A stretch of 64,000 bases of DNA from Oerskovia enterophila (GCF_001692445.1 NZ_MAQA01000016.1:1-64000); one strand, 5' to 3'. Positions 22,725 to 34,482 are shown, counted from the first letter of the stretch. Notes: generated by a model not told the origin, from the letters alone. Numbers and translations: made by a program.

Positions 22725-23678
22725 ATGCTCATCGTCGCCGTCGTCGGCCCCACCGCGACCGGGAAGTCGGACCTCGCCCTCGACCTCGCCCAGGCCCTCA
22801 CCCCTGCCGAGGTCGTCAACGCCGACGCCTACCAGCTCTACCGCGGCATGGACGTGGGGACCGCGAAGGTCCCGGTCGCCGAGCGTCGCGGGATCGTCCA
22901 CCACCAGCTCGACGTGCTGGACCCCCACGAGGACGCCTCGGTCGCCGACTACCAGTCCTCGGCCCGCGCGGACCTCGACGCGATCGACGCCCGGGGCGCT
23001 CGCGCGGTCGTCGTCGGCGGCTCGGGCCTCTACGTACGGGCACTGCTCGACGAGATGAACTTCCCGGGCACCGACCCGGACGTCCGCGCGCGCCTCGAGG
23101 AGCGCGCCGAGCGCGAGGGAGCACGGGCCCTGCACACCGAGCTCGCGCGGCTCGACCCCGGCGCCGCGACGTCGATCGGCCCTGCGAACACGCGCCGCAT
23201 CGTGCGGGCGCTCGAGGTCATCGAGATCACGGGCGAACCGTTCACCGCGAACCTTCCGCGCCAGGAGTACGTGCGCCCCGCGGTCCAGATCGGTCTCGAC
23301 TGCGACCGCGAGACGCTCGACGCCCGCGTGGCCGGTCGGGTCGAGCGCATGTGGGAGCAGGGGCTGCTCGACGAGGTCCGTGCGCTCGCGCCGCACCTGG
23401 GCCGCACCGCCGAGCGCGCGGTCGGCTACGCCGAGGTCCTGGCCCACCTGCGCGGGGAGATCACGGCCGACGAGGCCCGCGAGCAGATCACCGCGAACAC
23501 GCGCCGGCTGGCCCGCAAGCAGATGGGCTGGTTCGGTCGTGACCCGCGCGTGCACTGGCTCGACGCGCAGTCGCCCACGCTCCTGGCCGACGCCCTGGAG
23601 ATCGTCCGCGCGGGCGACGACGGCACCCTGGACACGCGCACGGACGAGCGTCCGACGCGCCGTAGTCTGGGCTCATGA
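22725..23678 (+). CDS. miaA: tRNA dimethylallyltransferase MiaA
   Basis: Transfers the dimethylallyl group to N6 of A37 in tRNAs reading UNN codons, making the substrate of MiaB. 317 residues. P-loop GPTATGKS at 8-15, then NADAYQLYRGMDVGTAK, the conserved VGGSGLYVRAL and the tRNA-binding RRIVRALEV region; near the C-terminus NTRRLARKQMGWF is typical. ATG 22725 has TACGGT exactly 6 nt upstream and no Shine-Dalgarno, suggesting a leaderless transcript. Overlaps dapF by ATGA. Confidence 0.97.
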   Translation: MLIVAVVGPTATGKSDLALDLAQALTPAEVVNADAYQLYRGMDVGTAKVPVAERRGIVHHQLDVLDPHEDASVADYQSSARADLDAIDARGARAVVVGGSGLYVRALLDEMNFPGTDPDVRARLEERAEREGARALHTELARLDPGAATSIGPANTRRIVRALEVIEITGEPFTANLPRQEYVRPAVQIGLDCDRETLDARVAGRVERMWEQGLLDEVRALAPHLGRTAERAVGYAEVLAHLRGEITADEAREQITANTRRLARKQMGWFGRDPRVHWLDAQSPTLLADALEIVRAGDDGTLDTRTDERPTRRSLGS

Positions 23679-24667
23679 GCCTGCCGCCGCCCCGTCCGAC
23701 GACCCGCTTCGCCAAGGGCCACGGGACCCGCAACGACTTCGTCCTGCTCGCGGACCTCGAGGGGAGCCGAGACCTCGACGCCGAGCAGGTCCGGGCGCTC
23801 GCAGACCGTCGCGCAGGCATCGGCGGCGACGGGGTGATCCGGCTGGTCCCCACGGCCTACGTGCCGGAGTCCGCGGCGGTCCTCGCCGAGGACCCCGAGG
23901 CGATCTGGTTCATGGACTACCGCAACGCGGACGGCTCGATCGCCGAGATGTGCGGCAACGGGGTGCGCGTCTTCGCGGCCTTCGCCGAGCGCCTGGGGCT
24001 CGTGGACCTCACGCCCGCCCCGACCGCGACCGACGACGCGGGGTCCACCGACGGCCCGGCGACCTCCACGGCTCCGCGGGTGCTCGCCGTGGGCACGCGC
24101 GCCGGGGTCAAGTACGTGCGCAAGGAGGCCGGCGGGTGGTACGCGGTCGACATGGGCCCCTGGTTCCTGCCGGGCGGGCGCACGGCTCTCGACGAGGGCT
24201 TCGACGCCGAGGTCGCGGTCAAGGGCTGGGAGGTCGCCCGGCCCGCGCTGAGCGTCGACCTGGGCAACCCGCACACGGTGCTCGCGCTGCCGCACGAGGC
24301 CGAGCTCGAGGCCGCCGACCTGTCCGAGGTCCCCGTGGTCTCGCCGTTGCCCCCGCACGGTACGAACGTCGAGCTCGTCGTGCCCCTCGGCGAGGAGGTC
24401 TCGGTCGACGGGACCGTCGTCGGGCGCCTGCGCATGCGCGTGCACGAGCGCGGCGTGGGCGAGACCGAGTCCTGCGGCACGGGCGCGTGCGCCGCGGCGC
24501 TCGCGGTCCGGGCATGGGGGGGCCCGCAGTCTCCCGACGTGTGGCTCGTCGACGTGCCGGGGGGCACGGTGCGCGTGACGGCCCTCGAGGGCGGTCGCGT
24601 CGAGCTGGCCGGTCCCGCGGAGATCGTGTTCGGTGGAGAGATCGACCTGGCGGCGTTCGGGCGCTGA
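23675..24667 (+). CDS. dapF: Diaminopimelate epimerase
   Basis: Converts LL- to meso-diaminopimelate, the lysine precursor. 330 residues. The two catalytic cysteines are in AEMCGNGVR (Cys93) and ESCGTGACA (Cys267); KGHGTRNDF and DLGNPHTVL are further family marks. A 20-residue acidic/Thr-rich insert follows LGLVDLTP. The start overlaps the miaA stop, yet TAGTCT lies exactly 6 nt upstream, so it may also have its own leaderless promoter inside miaA. Because MurE here lacks the meso-DAP motif, DapF probably serves lysine synthesis rather than direct wall precursor supply. Confidence 0.96.
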   Translation: MSLPPPRPTTRFAKGHGTRNDFVLLADLEGSRDLDAEQVRALADRRAGIGGDGVIRLVPTAYVPESAAVLAEDPEAIWFMDYRNADGSIAEMCGNGVRVFAAFAERLGLVDLTPAPTATDDAGSTDGPATSTAPRVLAVGTRAGVKYVRKEAGGWYAVDMGPWFLPGGRTALDEGFDAEVAVKGWEVARPALSVDLGNPHTVLALPHEAELEAADLSEVPVVSPLPPHGTNVELVVPLGEEVSVDGTVVGRLRMRVHERGVGETESCGTGACAAALAVRAWGGPQSPDVWLVDVPGGTVRVTALEGGRVELAGPAEIVFGGEIDLAAFGR

Positions 24668-24766
24668 CCGCACCCAGGGGCCCGACGGCGGAGCGCCCCC
24701 GCGTGCTCGGCGCGCGTCGGGCGCGGGACCCGTCGGCGGGGCGGAGGGCGGTGCGGACCTGCAGGC

Positions 24767-25429
24767 TCAGCCCGCGCGCGTGACCTCGAGGACGCGGAAC
24801 CCCTTGGCGCTCGCGAGCTTGCTCACCGACAGGTCGTCGTCGAGGTGCTCGTCCAGCCACGCCATGAGGGAGTCGGCCCCCAGGTTGCGCTGCACCACGA
24901 GGTAGGCCTCGGTGCCGGGCTCGAGGCGCGGCAGCCAGTGCAGCAGCATGTCGTGCAGCACCTCCTTGCCGACCCGGATGGGCGGGTTGGACCAGATCGC
25001 GGCGAACCGGACGTCCTCGGGGACGTCCTCGGGGCGGACCGCGCGCACGTTCTCCAGGCCCAGGCGGGCGGCGTTGCGCCGCACCAGGTCGAGAGCCCGC
25101 TCGTTGACGTCGACCGCCCACACGGTCGCGCCGGGCGACTCGATCGCCATGCTCAGGGCGACCGGGCCCCAGCCGCAGCCCAGGTCGAGGAGGTGCGCGG
25201 CGCCGTCGGGCCCGGACGCAGCGGGCGGGAGGTCCGGGACGGACCGCAGGAGGACCTGGGTCCCCAGGTCCAGGCGGCCCGGGGAGAAGATGCCCGACGC
25301 GACCTCGACCGTGACCTCGCGTCCCGCGAGCCGGACCGTGAGCTCCCGACGTTCCTCGTCGGACGCGGGCTGCGCCGTGAAGTAGTGGTCCGGGGAGGGC
25401 TCGGGCGTCGCGTCAGGGGTGGTCGTCAC
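24767..25429 (-). CDS. Class I SAM methyltransferase (RsmC/RlmG-like)
   Basis: 220-residue methyltransferase of the MTS (RsmC/RlmG) family that methylates guanine N2 in rRNA. It begins TTTPDATPEPSPDHYFTAQP, then VASGIFSPGRLDLGTQVLL, the SAM-binding HLLDLGCGWGPVAL, AVDVNERALDL, and the catalytic SNPPIRVGK (NPPI motif for exocyclic amino groups). Only the catalytic half of RsmC is present, as usual for the actinobacterial single-domain form. GTG 25429 with TAGGAT 8 nt upstream. It converges on dapF with about 100 bp between and diverges from hflX. Confidence 0.85.
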   Translation of the reverse strand: MTTTPDATPEPSPDHYFTAQPASDEERRELTVRLAGREVTVEVASGIFSPGRLDLGTQVLLRSVPDLPPAASGPDGAAHLLDLGCGWGPVALSMAIESPGATVWAVDVNERALDLVRRNAARLGLENVRAVRPEDVPEDVRFAAIWSNPPIRVGKEVLHDMLLHWLPRLEPGTEAYLVVQRNLGADSLMAWLDEHLDDDLSVSKLASAKGFRVLEVTRAG

Positions 25430-25654
25430 GAGGGTCGATCCTATCGGGAGACCCGCCCGGGACCGTCCCGTGCGGACGGTTCACGCGCCGCGCAGGGCGT
25501 GAGAGGCTGCGCTCGCGGCGAATAGGTTCGCGTCGGGACGATCCGGCGTGCCACGCTTGTTGTACGACATGCCGACCGGAACGTCTTCCGGACGACGTCG
25601 ACCGGCCCAGGTCACACGGACCCGGGGCCCGGACCCTCAGCTGAAAGGCGGCCC

Positions 25655-27187
25655 ATGACCCAGACCCCTGCGAACCCCACCCCCGAGACCTCACCGGAGA
25701 CCGTGGAGCGCCCCGAGCGCGACATCGCCGGAGACGTCGTGGCACGGGTGCTCGCTCGGGCGGGGACCGCGCGCGCCGAGGGGGGCACCCAGCACTCCGT
25801 CTACGACGGCGAGCAGCTCGAGCTCGCCGAGCGCACCGCGCTGCGACGGGTCGCGAACCTCTCGACCGAGCTCGAGGACGTCACCGAGGTCGAGTACCGC
25901 CAGCTGCGCCTCGAGAAGGTCGTGCTCGTGGGGCTCTACACGGGCAGCGGCGACGCCGCGGCGGCCGAGGCCGAGGTCTCGCTGCGCGAGCTCGCGGCGC
26001 TCGCCGAGACGGCAGGCTCCCAGGTGCTCGACGGCGTGCTCCAGCGTCGCCAGAAGCCGGACCCCGGGACGTACCTGGGCTCGGGCAAGGCCGCCGAGCT
26101 GGCCGCGGTCGTCGCGGCCACGGGAGCGGACACGGTCGTGATCGACGGCGAGCTCGCCCCGTCGCAGCGACGTGCGCTCGAGGACATCGTCAAGGTCAAG
26201 GTCGTCGACCGGACAGCGCTGATCCTCGACATCTTCGCCCAGCACGCCAAGTCCCGGGAGGGCAAGGCGCAGGTCGAGCTCGCCCAGCTCGAGTACCTGC
26301 TCCCGCGCCTGCGCGGCTGGGGCGAGTCGATGTCCCGCCAGGCCGGTGGCCAGGTCGGTGGCGCGGGAGCAGGCATGGGCTCGCGCGGACCCGGTGAGAC
26401 CAAGATCGAGCTCGACCGCCGTCGTATCCGCGACCGCATGACGAAGCTGCGGCGCGAGATCGCGGCGATGGCCCCCGCGCGCGAGACCAAGAGGTCCTCG
26501 CGCAAGCGCCACGCCATCCCGTCGGTCGCGATCGCCGGGTACACCAACGCGGGCAAGTCGAGCCTGCTCAACGCGCTGACCGGCGCCGGGGTGCTCGTCG
26601 AGAACGCGCTGTTCGCGACGCTCGACCCCACGGTGCGGCGCGCGCAGACCGAGGACGGGCGCGTCTACACGCTCGCGGACACGGTCGGGTTCGTCCGTGC
26701 GCTGCCGCACCAGCTCGTCGAGGCGTTCCGCTCGACGCTCGAGGAGGTCGGCCAGGCCGACCTGCTGCTGCACGTGGTCGACGCGTCGCACCCCGACCCC
26801 GAGGGACAGATCGCCGCGGTCCGGCACGTCCTCGCGGACATCCCTGGCATCGACCAGGTGCTCGAGGTCGTCGTGCTCAACAAGGTCGACATCGCCGACC
26901 CCGACGTCGTGGCGCGCATCCGCGGCCGCGAACGGCGCACGATCGTGGTCTCGGCGCACACCGGGCAGGGGATCGACGACCTGCTCCAGCTCATCTCCGA
27001 CGAGCTGCCGCGGCCCGACGTCTCGGTCGACCTCGTGGTGCCCTACCACCGCGGCGACCTGGTCAACCGCGTGCACCTCACGGGCGAGATCGACCTCGAG
27101 GAGCACGTCGAGACGGGCACACGCCTGCTCGCCCGGGTCGACGAGGGGCTCGCGCTCGAGCTCCACGCCGTCGCCGTCCGCGCCTGA
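25655..27187 (+). CDS. hflX: GTPase HflX
   Basis: Ribosome-associated GTPase that splits stalled 70S ribosomes during stress. 510 residues. The N-terminal HflX domain (YTGSGDAAAAEAEVSLRELA, GSGKAAELAAVV) leads to a long helical hairpin, then the Gly-rich GGQVGGAGAGMGSRGPGETK and the G domain: G1 GYTNAGKS at 295-302, G3 DTVGFVR, G4 NKVD, G5 VSAHTG. ATG 25655 has an AAAGG Shine-Dalgarno. A strong terminator follows. Part of the conserved miaA-dapF-hflX-lexA order of actinobacteria. Confidence 0.96.
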   Translation: MTQTPANPTPETSPETVERPERDIAGDVVARVLARAGTARAEGGTQHSVYDGEQLELAERTALRRVANLSTELEDVTEVEYRQLRLEKVVLVGLYTGSGDAAAAEAEVSLRELAALAETAGSQVLDGVLQRRQKPDPGTYLGSGKAAELAAVVAATGADTVVIDGELAPSQRRALEDIVKVKVVDRTALILDIFAQHAKSREGKAQVELAQLEYLLPRLRGWGESMSRQAGGQVGGAGAGMGSRGPGETKIELDRRRIRDRMTKLRREIAAMAPARETKRSSRKRHAIPSVAIAGYTNAGKSSLLNALTGAGVLVENALFATLDPTVRRAQTEDGRVYTLADTVGFVRALPHQLVEAFRSTLEEVGQADLLLHVVDASHPDPEGQIAAVRHVLADIPGIDQVLEVVVLNKVDIADPDVVARIRGRERRTIVVSAHTGQGIDDLLQLISDELPRPDVSVDLVVPYHRGDLVNRVHLTGEIDLEEHVETGTRLLARVDEGLALELHAVAVRA

Positions 27188-27188
27188 G

Positions 27189-27229
27189 CGCGCAGGGGCC
27201 CGGGCTCAGGGGAACCGGGCCCCTGCGCG
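27189..27229. terminator. Terminator after hflX
   Basis: Perfect 15-bp stem (27189-27203 with 27215-27229) and an 11-nt loop, starting 2 bp after the hflX stop. It lacks a T run, as is usual for intrinsic terminators in very high-GC actinobacteria. Confidence 0.8.
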
Positions 27230-27342
27230 TGCCGGGGGGCCGCGGTCCGGCGCTCCTCCGGGCGCCTCGCGGGAGCCTCGTGCGGCCCGGCCCTCGCCGG
27301 CCGCGGGCCCGTCGTGTCGGAGGGTCACCGTAGACTTCCGGG

Positions 27343-30433
<3,091 letters not shown>

Positions 30434-30490
30434 CTCGCCAGGTCTGACTCCCGCGAGGGGGCCGAGGACCGCCGACAGGCGGTGCCCGGG

Positions 30491-30535
30491 GCACGACGAA
30501 GGGGACGGCCGGTGCGGCCGTCCCCTTCGTCGTGC
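30491..30535. terminator. Bidirectional terminator between ldh and lexA
   Basis: Perfect 20-bp stem (30491-30510 with 30516-30535) around a GGTGC loop, between the convergent ldh and lexA genes. Confidence 0.92.
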
Positions 30536-30564
30536 GGGAACAGGGGCGTCGAGAGGCGAGCAGG

Positions 30565-31314
30565 TCAGAGGCTGCGCAGGACCGAGACGACGCGGCCGAG
30601 GACCTGCGCGTCGTCGCCGGACAGCGGGCGGTACGCCTCGTTGTGCGGCATGAGCCACACGTGCCCGTCGATGCGCTTGAAGGTCTTGACGGTCGCCTCG
30701 CCGTCGATCATCGCGGCCACGATCTCACCGTTCTCCGCGACGGGCTGGCGACGGACGACGACCCAGTCGCCGTCGCAGATCGCCGCGTCGATCATGGAGT
30801 CTCCCGACACGCGCAGCAGGAAGAGCTCACCGTCGCCCACGAGCTGGCGGGGCAGCGGGAACACGTCCTCGACGACCTGCTCCGCGAGGATGGGGCCACC
30901 GGCCGCGATGCGCCCCACGACGGGGACGTACGACGGGGTGGGGCGCTCGGGGGACACCTCGGCGGGATCCACGCCCTCCACGCGCGGGAAGCCGCTGCCT
31001 GGCAGAGCCCTGATCCCGCGCGAGTCGTCGGTCTGGACGACCTCGATGGCGCGAGGACGGTTCGGGTCGCGGCGCAGGTAGCCCTTGCGCTCGAGCGTCG
31101 TCAGCTGGTGCTTGACGCTCGACGGGCTGGTCAGGCCGACGGCCTCGCCGATCTCGCGCATGCTCGGCGGGTAGCCGCGCTGCTCGACCGACGACCGGAT
31201 CGTCTCGAGGACCAGGCGCTGACGCGCCGTGAGCCCGTCCCCGCCGGTCGCAGGGTCGGGGAGCTCGTGCACCTTCGCGAGCCTGCCCGTGGTGTCGGCC
31301 ACCCGTCCCGCCAT
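30565..31314 (-). CDS. lexA: SOS repressor LexA
   Basis: Represses SOS genes until RecA filaments trigger self-cleavage. 249 residues. Winged-helix DNA-binding domain about 27-92 ([40 protein letters not shown]). Cleavage site Ala138-Gly139 in RIAAGGP, catalytic Ser173 in SGDSMID and Lys210 in ATVKTF, so autoproteolysis is intact. ATG 31314 has GGCGGAG upstream and gives an N-terminal extension usual for actinobacteria. Expressed divergently from the LysM gene across a region with three SOS boxes, so it represses itself. Confidence 0.97.
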   Translation of the reverse strand: MAGRVADTTGRLAKVHELPDPATGGDGLTARQRLVLETIRSSVEQRGYPPSMREIGEAVGLTSPSSVKHQLTTLERKGYLRRDPNRPRAIEVVQTDDSRGIRALPGSGFPRVEGVDPAEVSPERPTPSYVPVVGRIAAGGPILAEQVVEDVFPLPRQLVGDGELFLLRVSGDSMIDAAICDGDWVVVRRQPVAENGEIVAAMIDGEATVKTFKRIDGHVWLMPHNEAYRPLSGDDAQVLGRVVSVLRSL

Positions 31315-31480
31315 CGTCGTCTCCGCCCTGCTCGGCCGTTCCGGTCCTTGTCCTGCGGAGTGTGCGCCGAGAACGGCGCTGCCTCCTGGTAGAGCTCCCG
31401 GCCGCCTGCGCGCGCCCCGAAGGGGCCCGACATATCGGACGACCGGTACAGGTCCAGGGTAGGTCACCACGCGACACGAA

Positions 31481-31563
31481 TCAAACACATGTTCGAGCAT
31501 GTCTCGACAACGCGTGCAGTCGGTGATAGAAATCGTACAGATGTTCGACGTACAGGTGTTCGA
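31481..31563. promoter_or_regulatory. Three SOS (LexA) boxes in lexA-LysM divergent region
   Basis: Box 1 TCAAACACATGTTCGA (31481-31496) differs from TCGAACRNRTGTTCGA at one outer base. Box 2 TCGTACAGATGTTCGA (31533-31548) and box 3 ACGTACAGGTGTTCGA (31548-31563) share one base and have one and two mismatches. Boxes 2 and 3 are nearer the LysM gene, box 1 nearer lexA. The paired boxes have an offset of 15 bp, suitable for cooperative binding. Confidence 0.88.
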
Positions 31564-31609
31564 ACCGACCGGGGAAGGCGGTTCGGGCACCCCTGGCGAA
31601 GGAGTGGAC

Positions 31610-31981
31610 ATGAGCGCAGTGGTGTCGATGGACGAGTGGCGTACGGCGAGGCGTCGGGCGTCCGTGCCGGTGCCGGCGTCGGAGGGCCCCCTTCGTCTCA
31701 CGCGTCGCGGTCGGGTCGTCCTGACGGCGCTCGCCCTCGGGCTCGTGGTGCTCGCCGTGCTGTGGGGCGGGAAGGCCTTCGCCTCGGGCCCCGGCGAGCC
31801 GCGCGAGGTCACGGTGCACGCGGTCCAGGCCGGCGAGACGCTCTGGCAGCACGCCGCAGCGCTGGCCGGGGGTGACCGCGACGTGCGCGACGTCGTCGAC
31901 GAGCTGATGGCCCTCAACGGGCTCTCGTCGGCCAGCCTCGAGGTCGGGCAGCAGCTGCTGCTCCCGGTGGGCGAGGGGTGA
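31610..31981 (+). CDS. SOS-controlled LysM membrane protein (ChiZ/DivS-like position)
   Basis: 123-residue protein with one transmembrane helix (about 44-62, [19 protein letters not shown]) and a C-terminal LysM domain ([40 protein letters not shown]), which binds peptidoglycan. The N-terminus is cytoplasmic and basic. The gene is divergent from lexA, under two SOS boxes, and followed by nrdR. This is exactly the position of Mycobacterium tuberculosis chiZ (Rv2719c) and the related Corynebacterium glutamicum divS, SOS-induced division inhibitors. Function as a division inhibitor is inferred. ATG 31610 has an AAGGAG ribosome-binding site. Confidence 0.85.
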   Translation: MSAVVSMDEWRTARRRASVPVPASEGPLRLTRRGRVVLTALALGLVVLAVLWGGKAFASGPGEPREVTVHAVQAGETLWQHAAALAGGDRDVRDVVDELMALNGLSSASLEVGQQLLLPVGEG

Positions 31982-32061
31982 CGGGCTGCTGCCGAGGGGC
32001 CGTGCCGGCGCTCGCCGGGGCTCTGGTGCCGCGTCTCGGCAGGTTGCGTGTGAGACAGGGG

Positions 32062-32093
32062 TTGCGCACTGCCCTTAGGTTCCCCTAAGTTAG
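32062..32093 (+). promoter_or_regulatory. Putative promoter overlapped by a DtxR/IdeR-like iron box
   Basis: TTGCGC (32062-32067) and TAAGTT (32086-32091) form a -35/-10 pair with 18-bp spacing. Over the spacer and -10 lies TTAGGTTCCCCTAAGTTAG (32075-32093), which resembles the 19-bp DtxR/IdeR consensus at 14 of 19 positions and contains the palindrome CTTAGG-N4-CCTAAG. A repressor bound here would occlude the promoter. No protein gene starts directly downstream; see the candidate RNA. Confidence 0.5.
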
Positions 32094-32097
32094 TACT

Positions 32098-32255
32098 GCC
32101 TCACCAACCCGGCTGGGGGGTCGGTCGGTGGGGAGGAGACGCGCACTGCCGCGTCTCCGCAGTTGCGTCGACGTCTGCGAGGCGAGTCGCGGACGTGAGA
32201 TGGGGACGGGGGCGTCCCGACGGAGGTGGCCGGTTCACGGCCACCTCCGTTCTCC
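32098..32255 (+). ncRNA. Candidate small RNA between LysM gene and nrdR
   Basis: The 396-bp gap 31982-32377 has no supported gene. Downstream of the putative promoter it can fold into a 9-bp hairpin (32135-32143 with 32150-32158, 6-nt loop) and ends in a perfect 13-bp hairpin (32220-32232 with 32238-32250, loop GTTCA) followed by TCTCCGTTTG. A promoter, internal structure and a terminator together suggest an RNA of about 150 nt. The terminator could instead belong to the LysM transcript. From 32256 to 32377 only the nrdR leader is seen. Confidence 0.4.
32220..32250 (+). terminator. Intrinsic terminator upstream of nrdR
   Basis: ACGGAGGTGGCCG and CGGCCACCTCCGT form a perfect 13-bp stem with a 5-nt loop. 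A moderately T-rich stretch follows, the best T-containing terminator tail in the window. Confidence 0.8.
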
Positions 32256-32377
32256 GTTTGTGACCGATGCCCGGGGCGGGGCGCCTTGCATGTCGCCGAG
32301 CGGGCGACGTACGTTCGGGGCGCACCTCCGGAGCGGCCGCTCCGGAGCCAGGCCGACCAGCACAGGAGACCTTTCCC

Positions 32378-32920
32378 ATGCACTGTCCGTTCTGCCGGCA
32401 CGCGGACTCTCGGGTCGTCGACTCACGGACCTCCGACGACGGCGCATCGATCCGCCGTCGCCGCCAGTGCCCCGCGTGCAACCGGCGCTTCACCACGATC
32501 GAGACCGCGAGCCTGTCCGTGGTCAAGCGTTCGGGGGTGACCGAGCCGTTCAGCCGGGAGAAGATCGTGACGGGCGTGCGCAAGGCCTGCCAGGGGCGAC
32601 CGGTCAACGAGGACGACCTCGCGGTGCTGGCCCAGCGCGTCGAGGAGTCGCTGCGGGCCGGCGGCAGCGCCGAGCTCGACGCCTACGAGATCGGCCTGGC
32701 CATCCTCGGCCCGCTGCGCGAGCTCGACGAGGTCGCCTACCTGCGCTTCGCGAGCGTCTACCAGGCCTTCGACTCGCTCGAGGACTTCGAGACCGCGATC
32801 AACTCGCTGCGCGCCGAGCGCGAGGCTCGGGAGGATGCGGTGCGCGGACGCGACGGCTCCGAGGGGATCGACGTCGAGCAGGACCCTGCGCCCGCGGGGG
32901 AGGCCTCGCACCTGGCCTGA
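32378..32920 (+). CDS. nrdR: Transcriptional repressor NrdR
   Basis: Represses ribonucleotide reductase genes in response to ATP/dATP. 180 residues. Zinc ribbon with Cys3, Cys6, Cys31 and Cys34 ([33 protein letters not shown]), then the ATP-cone (about 46-136: [39 protein letters not shown]). An acidic tail extends the usual 150-160 residues. ATG 32378 with AGGAG 11 nt upstream. The lexA/LysM/nrdR order is conserved in mycobacteria and corynebacteria. Confidence 0.97.
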   Translation: MHCPFCRHADSRVVDSRTSDDGASIRRRRQCPACNRRFTTIETASLSVVKRSGVTEPFSREKIVTGVRKACQGRPVNEDDLAVLAQRVEESLRAGGSAELDAYEIGLAILGPLRELDEVAYLRFASVYQAFDSLEDFETAINSLRAEREAREDAVRGRDGSEGIDVEQDPAPAGEASHLA

Positions 32921-32925
32921 GCCGG

Positions 32926-32952
32926 GCGTGGCGCCGTGCTCGCGCGCCACGC
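32926..32952. terminator. Hairpin after nrdR
   Basis: GCGTGGCGC (32926-32934) pairs with GCGCCACGC (32944-32952), a 9-bp stem with a 9-nt loop just after the nrdR stop and before the convergent aldo/keto reductase gene. No T tract. Confidence 0.5.
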
Positions 32953-33025
32953 GTGCCGCGCTCGGTCGGCGCGGACGATGCGTCCCGTGCTCCGTCGGCG
33001 CGGACCGGGACGGGACGGAGTGTGC

Positions 33026-34102
33026 TCAGAGCCTGCTCGACCGGTCGGCCCAGATGTTGATGCCGGTGTCGAGCGGGCGCGACGTGCCGTCCGGGGCCGT
33101 CTCGAGCGACACCGCGTCGATCGCCGCGAGCTCCGCGGGGGAGAACGGGACGGCGTCGAGCGCTCGCAGGTTCTCGTCGAGCTGGGCCGTCGTGCGCGCC
33201 CCCACGAGGACCGAGGTCACCCGCGGGTCCCGGAGCGTCCAGGCGAGCGCCATCCGTGGCAGCGACTCGCCGCGGCCCGACGCGATCTCCCGCAGCGTGC
33301 GGACCCGGGCGAGGTTCTCCGGCGAGAGGAGCTCGGTGCGCAGCGAGACGCCGCGCGCGGCGCGAGACCCCTCCGGCACGCCGTCGAGGTAGCGGTCGGT
33401 CAGCATGCCCTGGGCCAGGGGCGAGAAGACGATGAGGCCGGTTCCCGCGTCGCCGGCGACGTCGAGCAGCGTCCGTCCGTCGGGCCCTGGCTCCTCGATC
33501 CAGCGGTTGAGGATCGAGTAGGACGGCTGGTGCAGGACCAGGGGCAGGCCCAGGTCCGCGGCGATCTCGAGGGCCTGCGCGGTGCGACGGGCCGAGTAGG
33601 ACGAGATCGCGGCGTACCGGGCGCGTCCCGAGGCCACGGCGGTGGCGAGGGCGCCGACCGTCTCGCGCAGCGGTGTCGTGGGGTCGAACCGGTGGGAGTA
33701 GAAGACGTCCACGTGGTCGAGTCCCAGTCGACGCAGCGAGGCGTCGAGCGAGGACAGCAGGTACTTGCGCGAGCCGCCTTCGCCGTACGGGCCAGGGCCC
33801 ATGCGGTAGCCGGCCTTGGTCGAGAGGAGGAGCTCGTCACGGTGTCCCCGCAGGTCCGTCGCGAGCAGGCGGCCGAACCCGGCCTCGGCCGACCCGGGTG
33901 GCGGGCCGTAGTTGTTCGCGAGGTCGAAGTGGACGACACCCCGCTCGTAGGCGTGCAGCACGAGCTCGCGCTGAGCGGCGAACGGCGTGGAGTCCCCGAA
34001 GTTCTGCCACAGACCCAGAGACAGGGCAGGCAGGGTCAGGCCGGAGGTCCCGGCGCGCCGGTACGTCATGTCGTCGGTGCTCGTCGGTGTTTTGTGCGAC
34101 AT
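33026..34102 (-). CDS. Aldo/keto reductase (YghZ/GPR-like)
   Basis: NADPH-dependent aldo/keto reductase, 358 residues. Strong family marks: YRRAGTSGLTLPALSLGLWQ, HFDLANNYGPPPGSAEAGFG (catalytic Asp and Tyr), STKAGYRMGPGPYGEGGSRK, VDVFYSHRFDPTTPL, QPSYSILNRWIEE and VLVGARTTAQLDEN (cofactor). Closest to the L-glyceraldehyde 3-phosphate reductase group (YghZ), which also detoxifies methylglyoxal. The N-terminus starts at ATG 34102 (MSHKTPTSTDDM); an internal ATG giving MTYRRAGTSG is equally plausible and matches the usual family start. It stands alone between two convergent or divergent neighbours. Confidence 0.9.
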   Translation of the reverse strand: MSHKTPTSTDDMTYRRAGTSGLTLPALSLGLWQNFGDSTPFAAQRELVLHAYERGVVHFDLANNYGPPPGSAEAGFGRLLATDLRGHRDELLLSTKAGYRMGPGPYGEGGSRKYLLSSLDASLRRLGLDHVDVFYSHRFDPTTPLRETVGALATAVASGRARYAAISSYSARRTAQALEIAADLGLPLVLHQPSYSILNRWIEEPGPDGRTLLDVAGDAGTGLIVFSPLAQGMLTDRYLDGVPEGSRAARGVSLRTELLSPENLARVRTLREIASGRGESLPRMALAWTLRDPRVTSVLVGARTTAQLDENLRALDAVPFSPAELAAIDAVSLETAPDGTSRPLDTGINIWADRSSRL

Positions 34103-34216
34103 GTCTCGACCGTACCCGGTCGTATTCGCTGGCGTTACCGATCGGCGTACGCCAGGCTGGGGGCAGGGGAGCGCCCCCAGGCGTACCCGTTCCACCGAGA
34201 GCAAGGAGGCCCGCCG

Positions 34217-34408
34217 ATGACGACGTCGAAGGACGAGACACCAGCGACCACGCCCAGCGAGGACGCGAAGGCGAAGTTCCGCGAGGCGCTGGACCGCAAG
34301 AACGCCGCGAGCCACCGCACCGCGGACGGGGGCTCGAACACGGGCACCGTGCACGGTTCGGAGACCGTCGGACCCGTGCAGCGCACGTTCCGCCGCAAGT
34401 CCGGCTGA
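34217..34408 (+). CDS. DUF5302 family small protein
   Basis: 63-residue hydrophilic, probably disordered protein. It begins MTTSKDETPATTPSEDAKAK, continues FREALDRKNAASHR and ends VQRTFRRKSG. The FREALDRK helix and RMFRRKSG-like C-terminus match the small actinobacterial DUF5302 family of unknown function. A good AGGAGG ribosome-binding site lies at 34204-34209, and a strong terminator follows, so it is a single-gene transcript divergent from the aldo/keto reductase. Confidence 0.82.
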   Translation: MTTSKDETPATTPSEDAKAKFREALDRKNAASHRTADGGSNTGTVHGSETVGPVQRTFRRKSG

Positions 34409-34440
34409 GCGGCTGCCGGGCACTGCCCGGCCCGCCTGCT

Positions 34441-34482
34441 ACGACGAGGGGACCGCACCCACGGGTGCGGTCCCCTCGTCGT
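34441..34482. terminator. Bidirectional terminator between DUF5302 gene and serA
   Basis: Near-perfect hairpin: about 19 paired bases between 34441-34459 and 34464-34482 with a 4-nt loop, between convergent genes. Confidence 0.9.

Noticed and set aside
24668-24766. Hairpin GCCCGACG/CGTCGGGC as a dapF terminator
   Set aside because: 8-bp stem with a 27-nt loop in GC-rich DNA is weak evidence.
25569-25658. Possible 29-codon upstream frame whose TGA overlaps the hflX ATG
   Set aside because: No ribosome-binding site or codon signature; frames this short occur by chance in GC-rich DNA.
32100-32377. B12 riboswitch before nrdR, as in Streptomyces
   Set aside because: No B12-box sequence or expected multi-arm fold; the terminator hairpin lies far from the nrdR start.
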